DNA from: Acidobacteriaceae bacterium
GTDB taxonomy: Bacteria > Acidobacteriota > Terriglobia > Terriglobales > Acidobacteriaceae
NCBI GenBank assembly: GCA_003134815.1
Contig: PLCO01000039.1
Coordinates: 1-38,758 of the forward strand
Length of the DNA stretch: 38,758 nucleotides
Direction of reading: 5' to 3'
The notes beneath the pieces are model-generated. The model saw only the letters and a list, made by a program, of their open reading frames with translations, was not told the DNA's origin and searched no databases. The translations under genes and the position numbers were made by a program. Each line of letters starts with the position of its first letter. The first letter of the stretch is position 1. Shown in pieces: positions 33,907 to 38,758 of the stretch.

Positions 33907-34674
33907 TCAGGCGGGCAATTCAGCATCCAGCATACGCTTCAACCCTTGGGCGGCGGCACGCAAATCGGAGAGCAGAACGGCGCTGTTATCCAATTGGTTA
34001 TCCTTCCAGTCGACCGTTACGACCTCTAATAGAGCGCCGAGGCGGGCGGCCTGGATCGCGCCAGCCATGCCGCAGCCGCCCTTGATGGCATGGCCGATAC
34101 GGCGAATCTCTCCCCTGTCGCCTTTGGCGATCGCGGCTGCCAGAGCATCGATGCGCGTGGCGAGATCGGCGACGACAACCGAGTAGATTTGCCGAATTGC
34201 GGACTCGGGCATGACTTTGCGCAACTGACCAAGAACTTCGACGCTGACAACGGGCTCATTGGGATCGAGAAGGGACGGAACAGCTTCCGGTTGAAAGCCC
34301 TCGATCAGCTTGCGCAGCCCTTCAATGCTGAAAGGCTTCAGCAGAAACCCGTCCGCGGCATCGGCAAGTTCAGCCGGTGCGTTGCTGCCGCTGACCACGT
34401 AAATGCGCGCCTTGGATTGGCTGCGCAGCGCTGCGATCAAATTCTCACCGCTGAGGCCCGGCATCTGCGCATCCATCAGGATCACGCCGGGCCGGAACGC
34501 TGCCTTGGCGAGCATCTCCAGCGCCGTATCTCCGTCCACCGCCGTGTGGACGGTGAATCCCGCCATGGTCAGCACCGTGGCCGTTACTTCACGGCTGACC
34601 AGATCGTCGTCAATCAGCAGGACGACAGGTAACCGTCTTTCGGCGGAGCGCTGCAGCATGCATCTAGTTTGCAT
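33907..34674 (-). CDS. Receiver-Hpt phosphorelay protein
   Basis: A 255-residue protein. The receiver domain (about 15-128) has DDD at 22-24, phosphoacceptor Asp68 in ILMDAQMPG and Lys113 in LLKPFS. A histidine phosphotransfer domain (about 145-250) carries His195 in RRIGHAIKGGCG, matching the HxxKG Hpt consensus. It could take a phosphoryl group on Asp68 and pass it via His195, or buffer a relay. It lies upstream of a NarL-type regulator in the same direction, a natural final acceptor. No kinase is adjacent. CATAAT at 34704-34699 is a possible -10 about 25 nt before the start. The start codon has no strong ribosome binding site; an ATG five codons later is possible. Confidence 0.9.
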   Translation of the reverse strand: MQTRCMLQRSAERRLPVVLLIDDDLVSREVTATVLTMAGFTVHTAVDGDTALEMLAKAAFRPGVILMDAQMPGLSGENLIAALRSQSKARIYVVSGSNAPAELADAADGFLLKPFSIEGLRKLIEGFQPEAVPSLLDPNEPVVSVEVLGQLRKVMPESAIRQIYSVVVADLATRIDALAAAIAKGDRGEIRRIGHAIKGGCGMAGAIQAARLGALLEVVTVDWKDNQLDNSAVLLSDLRAAAQGLKRMLDAELPA

Positions 34675-34783
34675 CGCCCGCGCTCAGGTGAGGAGAGAAT
34701 TATGCAGAGTGGTAATCGTCTTGGTTCAGCCACCGTTGGCACGGGCTCGGCGGGCATCGCCACTGGAATCCCGCTTGACGCTC

Positions 34784-36934
34784 TCAGTGCGCATTTTCCG
34801 CAGGCGCCGGCAATCCCAAGGCCGTGGCTGGGGGCAAATCCTGGCCATTCTGCAAGCTGTAAATGGCCGCCGCAAATTGCTCCCCGCGCTGCTGCCACCG
34901 CTCGATCTCCAGGTCGTAGCGGACGGTCACGTTGTTGAGCCAGTAGGGACGATTCTCGCTGAGCCAAACCTGGCTGTACTCGCTCTTCAACGCCGAGTAG
35001 GCGTCGCGCAAATCCTGGCAGCGGCCATTGGCGCCGCTGATTTCGCTCAGCAGCGTGTTGATAGCGGAGCTCAGCGTTTTGTCGTGCTGCTGGACGATTG
35101 CCTGAGCGTAGGCTGCGGAAATCTCCTGCGCGAGCTGGAATTTCAGGCCGATCAGATCAAGGCGGCGCGCGCCGAGATCCATTGCGGCGAGCGCATCGGG
35201 CTCGCTGAGTTTGGGATTGTCGTGACGCGCCTGGGCCAGCAGAACGATCGCCTGTTCAGCGTGAACGCGAAGATCGTGCGCAGCGGGCAGGAGCTTGGTT
35301 GCAACTGCTTGTCCTTCTGCGCTCCATGGATCGAGCCAGAACAGGGCATCACTGGGCAGGCCGGCTTTTGCGTCGACCAGATCAGCCTGCGCGGCCATCA
35401 GCTCTTTTTCGGCGGCGCCGATTTTGCCGCTTGCGTCAAGATGAAAGACAGGGCCGTATGCATCCTGATAATCGGCGATGGAGCTCTGACCGCTCTGCCA
35501 CGCGGCGGCAGCGCCGAACAGCACACCATACCAATCCATATTGAACAGGCCCTCCCCATCGTCGTTCCAGACCGTGGTGAGCGCGCCGGTCGATCCCAGA
35601 CTTTGCCCGGCAGCGATGAAGCCTTGAATGTTCCAGAAAGCTCTCGTGTTGACTGGATAGACTTCGTTCCAGTTCGAGTCGCCAGGCGCAACCCAGGTTT
35701 CGATGCCGTTCTTCGCGAATGGCGCGATCAGCTTGTCGAGGCCTGTCTGATCCGAATAGTTCCAGGGCACGGCAATCATGTCTTTGGGAATTCCGGCGAG
35801 GTCGTCTGGGTTTTCGTCGCCGATGTCGCCCCAGAAGAGCAGCCGTCGATTGAGCGGCGCCAGCGCGTCGTGAATCTGCTTGAGGAAGGCGACGTAAACC
35901 GGCCCGTAACCCTGCTGCGCGACCGCGTCGTGTGTCCGGCCCTGGCCCAGGTCGAAGGTTTCGTCGGCGCCAATGTGGATGAAGGGCGACGGAAACTCCT
36001 GCGCCACGTCGGTGAACCAATCCTTGATGAGCGGCAGCGTGCCGGCCTGGCCGGGCGCAAGCATGTACCCGTGAGGAGTCTCGGCTTGATCCTGGTATAG
36101 CTCCCACTTGAGCACGTGATGCAGATGGCCGAAGGCCTCCTGGTCCGGGACGATGGTGACATGATACTGGCGCGCGTAGGCAACTAGCTCCGCAACCTGT
36201 GCCGGTGTGAGCGAGCCGCCCGCGGGCGCTGCCAACGGATGATCCGGATAGAGGAGCGTGTTCTCGAAATACGGCGAGTAGATATTGATCTTGAACGAGG
36301 CGAAGATGCGGATTTGATGTTTTTGAAACTCGAGCGTGGGAAACGGGCCGCGAGAGAGATCGTCGCTGATGCCACGATATTGCATGGCCGGCCAATCGCG
36401 CACAGTGCCCGTGGGAAGCACGCGCGGCGCTCCCGGCAAGGGGAGCAACTGCTTGAAAGTCTGCACGCCATAAAAAACACCGGAGCCGGTTGCGCCAATG
36501 ATGGTTGCTTCGTGCGGGCCGATCACCAGCGCGTATCCTTCGGGCTCCATGGCTGGATCGAAGGCGATGTTGTTGGCAGCTAGAATTCCTTTCGCCGCGT
36601 CAGACCCATTGCGGAGAAGCGTGATGCGATAGGGCGGCTGCGCGGGGTGTGATTCACCGGCGGCGGGCGTGATCCGCTTCAGCGCGTCTTCAAGATCGCG
36701 CGCGGCAAAGTCGTCTTCCGCCCCTTCTTCCGATTTTGGGCCGGGGACGGCGACGAGAATCTTGTCCGGCAATTCAGTGGTTTGCCCGAAGTTCGCTTCG
36801 CGCGGCGCGGGAATGAGGGCAAGCTTCGCCTGCGCGGCGACCGTTTGCGCGACACCGGGAGCCGCACCCGCGAAAAGCGCGACGAGAGCCACGCGCGGCA
36901 GAGAACGAGAAGCAACCAGGATGAGGCTCTGCAA
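34784..36934 (-). CDS. Secreted GH20 beta-N-acetylhexosaminidase
   Basis: A 716-residue glycoside hydrolase. A signal peptide ends near PGVAQ; an N-terminal GH20b-like domain (about 40-170) leads to the TIM barrel (about 180-520) and an alpha-helical C-terminal region (about 530-716). The catalytic acidic pair is Asp324-Glu325 in HIGADETFDLG, where Asp orients the 2-acetamido group and Glu is the acid/base. GH20 enzymes release terminal GlcNAc or GalNAc from chitin fragments, glycans or peptidoglycan; the helical C-terminus is unusual in common chitobiases. TTG 36934 is used as start, with AAGGCGG about 7 nt before it. It is divergent from a sugar porter, which suggests uptake of its product, and is followed by the response-regulator pair. 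Confidence 0.88.
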   Translation of the reverse strand: MQSLILVASRSLPRVALVALFAGAAPGVAQTVAAQAKLALIPAPREANFGQTTELPDKILVAVPGPKSEEGAEDDFAARDLEDALKRITPAAGESHPAQPPYRITLLRNGSDAAKGILAANNIAFDPAMEPEGYALVIGPHEATIIGATGSGVFYGVQTFKQLLPLPGAPRVLPTGTVRDWPAMQYRGISDDLSRGPFPTLEFQKHQIRIFASFKINIYSPYFENTLLYPDHPLAAPAGGSLTPAQVAELVAYARQYHVTIVPDQEAFGHLHHVLKWELYQDQAETPHGYMLAPGQAGTLPLIKDWFTDVAQEFPSPFIHIGADETFDLGQGRTHDAVAQQGYGPVYVAFLKQIHDALAPLNRRLLFWGDIGDENPDDLAGIPKDMIAVPWNYSDQTGLDKLIAPFAKNGIETWVAPGDSNWNEVYPVNTRAFWNIQGFIAAGQSLGSTGALTTVWNDDGEGLFNMDWYGVLFGAAAAWQSGQSSIADYQDAYGPVFHLDASGKIGAAEKELMAAQADLVDAKAGLPSDALFWLDPWSAEGQAVATKLLPAAHDLRVHAEQAIVLLAQARHDNPKLSEPDALAAMDLGARRLDLIGLKFQLAQEISAAYAQAIVQQHDKTLSSAINTLLSEISGANGRCQDLRDAYSALKSEYSQVWLSENRPYWLNNVTVRYDLEIERWQQRGEQFAAAIYSLQNGQDLPPATALGLPAPAENAH

Positions 36935-36970
36935 CTCAAGACCGCCTTCGGCTCATAACTTTGAGCCATT

Positions 36971-37004
36971 CGATGCAATGCGACCATTGTAGACTGGTGC
37001 ATCG
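36971..37004. promoter_or_regulatory. Dyad overlapping the GH20 -10 element
   Basis: Outer arms CGATGCA (36971-36977) and TGCATCG (36998-37004), with an inner ACCA...TGGT pair. Its centre holds TACAAT on the minus strand (36991-36986), a plausible GH20 -10. A repressor bound here would block GH20, and it sits 69 bp from the sugar-porter start. A LacI-type operator is one possibility. Confidence 0.5.
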
Positions 37005-37043
37005 CGCGAATCTGCTTGCGGTGAGAGGGAGCGGACTGGTCGC

Positions 37044-37076
37044 ATGACGATGAGCGAGAGGAAGACATTCCCGTGA
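37044..37076 (+). CDS. Possible 10-codon upstream ORF overlapping the sugar-porter start
   Basis: ATG 37044 encodes MTMSERKTFP and stops at TGA 37074-37076, which overlaps the porter's GTG (37073-37075) as GTGA. Its codons contain the AGAGGAAG that serves as the porter's ribosome binding site. It might couple translation; it is equally likely to be chance. Confidence 0.25.
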   Translation: MTMSERKTFP

Positions 37077-38758
37077 ACTCCGCCGGATTCCCAAACGCGA
37101 CTACACCTGCCGCGACGCGCCGCTACAACGTGTTCCTGCTTCTGGTGGCGGGCCTGGGAGGGCTGCTCTATGGCATCGATGTCGGCATCATCGGCGGGGC
37201 GGTTCCGTATTTGCAGGCCACATCGGGGCTGACCGCGTCACAGCTTTCGTTTATCGTGGCAGCGGTGCTGCTGGGCAGCGTGTTCTCCACGCTATTCTCC
37301 GGTCTGCTGGCTGACTGGATGGGCCGCAAGCCGCTCATGATCGTAAGTGGATGCGCATTCGTCGTGAGCATTCCGGTGATTGCGCTGTCGCAAGGCTACG
37401 GGCCGCTGCTGTTCGGAAGGCTGCTGCAGGGCGCAAGCGGCGGACTGATCGGTGTTGTGGTTCCGCTTTACTTGGCCGAGTGCCTCGCTGCGTCGAGTCG
37501 CGGCAAAGGCACCGCGATCTTCCAGTGGATGCTGACGCTGGGCATTGTGTCTGCGGCGCTTATGGGCATGTACTTCAGCTATCGCGTGGATGCGGTGGCG
37601 AAGTTGGGCGACGCCGCGGCGCTCTTCCGCTTCAAAGATCACGCGTGGCGCAGCATCTTCTGGGTTTCGCTGCCGCCCGGCGTTGTGTTTGTGCTGGGCA
37701 GTTTGTTTGTTACGGAATCGCCGCGGTGGCTTTTTCGCCGTGGGCAAAAGGATCAAGCGCAGGCCGCGTTGCTCAAGTCGCAAAGCGCTGAGCAGGCCAC
37801 GTTGGAGCTTGCGGAGATGGAGGCGACTGCGCATGGGGCGCGAGCGAGGACAGGGCAACTAGTGCGCGATTCGCTGCTGCGGCGCAAATATGCGATTCCA
37901 TTTCTGCTGGCGTGCGTGATTCTGTTCTGCAACACAGCTACGGGCGTGAACTCGATCATCGAGTACAACACGGGCATTTTGCTGCAAAGCGGGTTGAGCG
38001 ACCTGCGCGCGCATTGGGGCTACGTGATTTTCACCGTGGTGAACTTTCTGGCGACCATGATCGGCATTGTGCTCGTGGACCGCAAGGGTCGCAAATTCTT
38101 GCTCGTCATCGGGACCAGCGGGGCGATTGTCGCGCTGGCCAGCGTCGCGCTGCTGTTCAGAACGACAGAAAAGCTGAGCGTGGACTGCCGCGACGCAGTC
38201 CAGGCGCTGGTTTCACCCAGCCAGGAGCTGGCGCTGCGCTTCGATCCAGCAATGGCGAGCCGGCTGCTTGCGGGTCAGAACTATAAGCCCATGGGCAATG
38301 CGGGGCAAGGAATCGAAAGCAATCGCGCGTCGCTGGCGATCATTTACTCCTACGGAGGGTTTATGGCGGCCACGACTTTTGTCCGGTCCGACGATGTGGC
38401 GGCCGCGCCGATCGAAATTACGCGCGCCAGCTGCGTGCCGGCAAACAAAATCGAAGCGCTGTTCCGGAATCCATTCGCCGATCTTCAATCGGCAAGAACG
38501 GCGCCGCTCGTGATTCAAAAAGCGCTTGTCGGCCGCGTGCCTGAAGCCCGAAACGGCTGGCTGGTGGCGCTGGGGCTTTATGTGTTCATGGCGTTCTATG
38601 CACTGGGGCCAGGGGTTGTGGTGTGGCTCGCTCTGAGCGAGCTGATGCCCACGCGCATCCGCTCGAACGGCATGAGCATTGCGCTGGTGATCAATCAGCT
38701 TGTGTCAACTACGCTGGCCGCGATCTTTTTGCCTTTCGTGAGCAAGCACGGCTACTCG
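37073..38758 (+). CDS. MFS sugar porter with a large TM9-TM10 loop (partial, runs off the window)
   Basis: 562 residues without a stop before the window end. Sugar-porter features: LADWMGRKPLM (motif A) after TM2, FGRLLQGASGGLIGVVVPLYLAE, TESPRWL at the end of the first half, VDRKGRK between TM8 and TM9, and a late ALGPGVVVW...SELMPTRIRSNGMSI. Nine membrane segments are visible, then about 130 hydrophilic residues (363-494) before TM10. This loop faces the periplasm and is normally only 10-20 residues; it has two Cys (VDCRDA, ASCVPA). Long loops at this site occur in eukaryotic class III GLUTs and plant inositol transporters. GTG 37073 with GAGAGGAAG upstream is the start. It is divergent from GH20, so a hexose or aminosugar is likely. 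Confidence 0.85.
   Translation, partial: MNSAGFPNATTPAATRRYNVFLLLVAGLGGLLYGIDVGIIGGAVPYLQATSGLTASQLSFIVAAVLLGSVFSTLFSGLLADWMGRKPLMIVSGCAFVVSIPVIALSQGYGPLLFGRLLQGASGGLIGVVVPLYLAECLAASSRGKGTAIFQWMLTLGIVSAALMGMYFSYRVDAVAKLGDAAALFRFKDHAWRSIFWVSLPPGVVFVLGSLFVTESPRWLFRRGQKDQAQAALLKSQSAEQATLELAEMEATAHGARARTGQLVRDSLLRRKYAIPFLLACVILFCNTATGVNSIIEYNTGILLQSGLSDLRAHWGYVIFTVVNFLATMIGIVLVDRKGRKFLLVIGTSGAIVALASVALLFRTTEKLSVDCRDAVQALVSPSQELALRFDPAMASRLLAGQNYKPMGNAGQGIESNRASLAIIYSYGGFMAATTFVRSDDVAAAPIEITRASCVPANKIEALFRNPFADLQSARTAPLVIQKALVGRVPEARNGWLVALGLYVFMAFYALGPGVVVWLALSELMPTRIRSNGMSIALVINQLVSTTLAAIFLPFVSKHGYS

Noticed and set aside
1..38758. tRNA, rRNA, CRISPR array, transposase, integrase or phage genes
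   Set aside because: Both strands were read for these; no tRNA-like T-loop set, no regular spacer-repeat array and no recombinase motifs were found.

Overview
The window looks like a stretch of ordinary chromosome from a GC-rich (about 60%) Gram-negative bacterium, most probably an acidobacterium of the Terriglobia/Acidobacteriaceae type. That placement is inferred from gene style: a bactofilin, DUF4870 membrane proteins, Ig-repeat lipoproteins, a MerR-TPR fusion, a small 56-residue membrane protein and many secreted hydrolases. No rRNA, tRNA, CRISPR array, phage or insertion-sequence gene was recognised, so there is no direct taxonomic marker.

Layout. 1-4024: three minus-strand polytopic membrane genes of the GT-C glycosyltransferase type, the middle one a truncated remnant. 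4574-9128: an Ig-repeat lipoprotein, an esterase-like alpha/beta hydrolase, YggX, and two paralogous DUF4870 genes separated by a terminator. 9170-14696: RNase R with an in-frame palindrome-rich insert, a bactofilin with a clear terminator, and the lipid II flippase MurJ. 14733-20246: a secreted prolyl oligopeptidase, a GAF-EAL phosphodiesterase and an RlmI-like 23S rRNA methyltransferase. 20521-25694: the bifunctional (p)ppGpp enzyme Rel, a tiny membrane protein, a secreted pseudo-metalloprotease and a MerR-TPR protein. 26215-31782: a six-PAS GGDEF-EAL protein with a C-terminal zinc-binding (CZB-like) domain, a tandem universal stress protein and a MogA/MoaB-type protein, the last two divergent around a perfect TGTGA-N6-TCACA site. 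32039-38758: a LacI regulator, an orphan response-regulator pair (NarL type, and receiver-Hpt), a GH20 hexosaminidase and a divergent sugar porter cut by the window end.

Functional themes. Second messengers are prominent: one (p)ppGpp enzyme and two c-di-GMP enzymes, one of which could both make and degrade c-di-GMP under PAS and metal control. The 3' part reads as carbohydrate acquisition: a LacI repressor, a secreted hexosaminidase, a sugar porter with a very large TM9-TM10 loop, and a dyad over the GH20 -10 element. Cell-envelope genes (GT-C enzymes, MurJ, bactofilin) fill the first half.

No single unmistakably new system was found. The best leads are the palindromic insert inside RNase R, the pseudo-M48 protein, the C-terminal CZB domain on the PAS-GGDEF-EAL protein, the CRP/FNR-type site, a set of genes whose -10 element sits 5-6 nt before the start codon (leaderless mRNAs), and several small tandem repeats, one of which triplicates a stop codon in frame.
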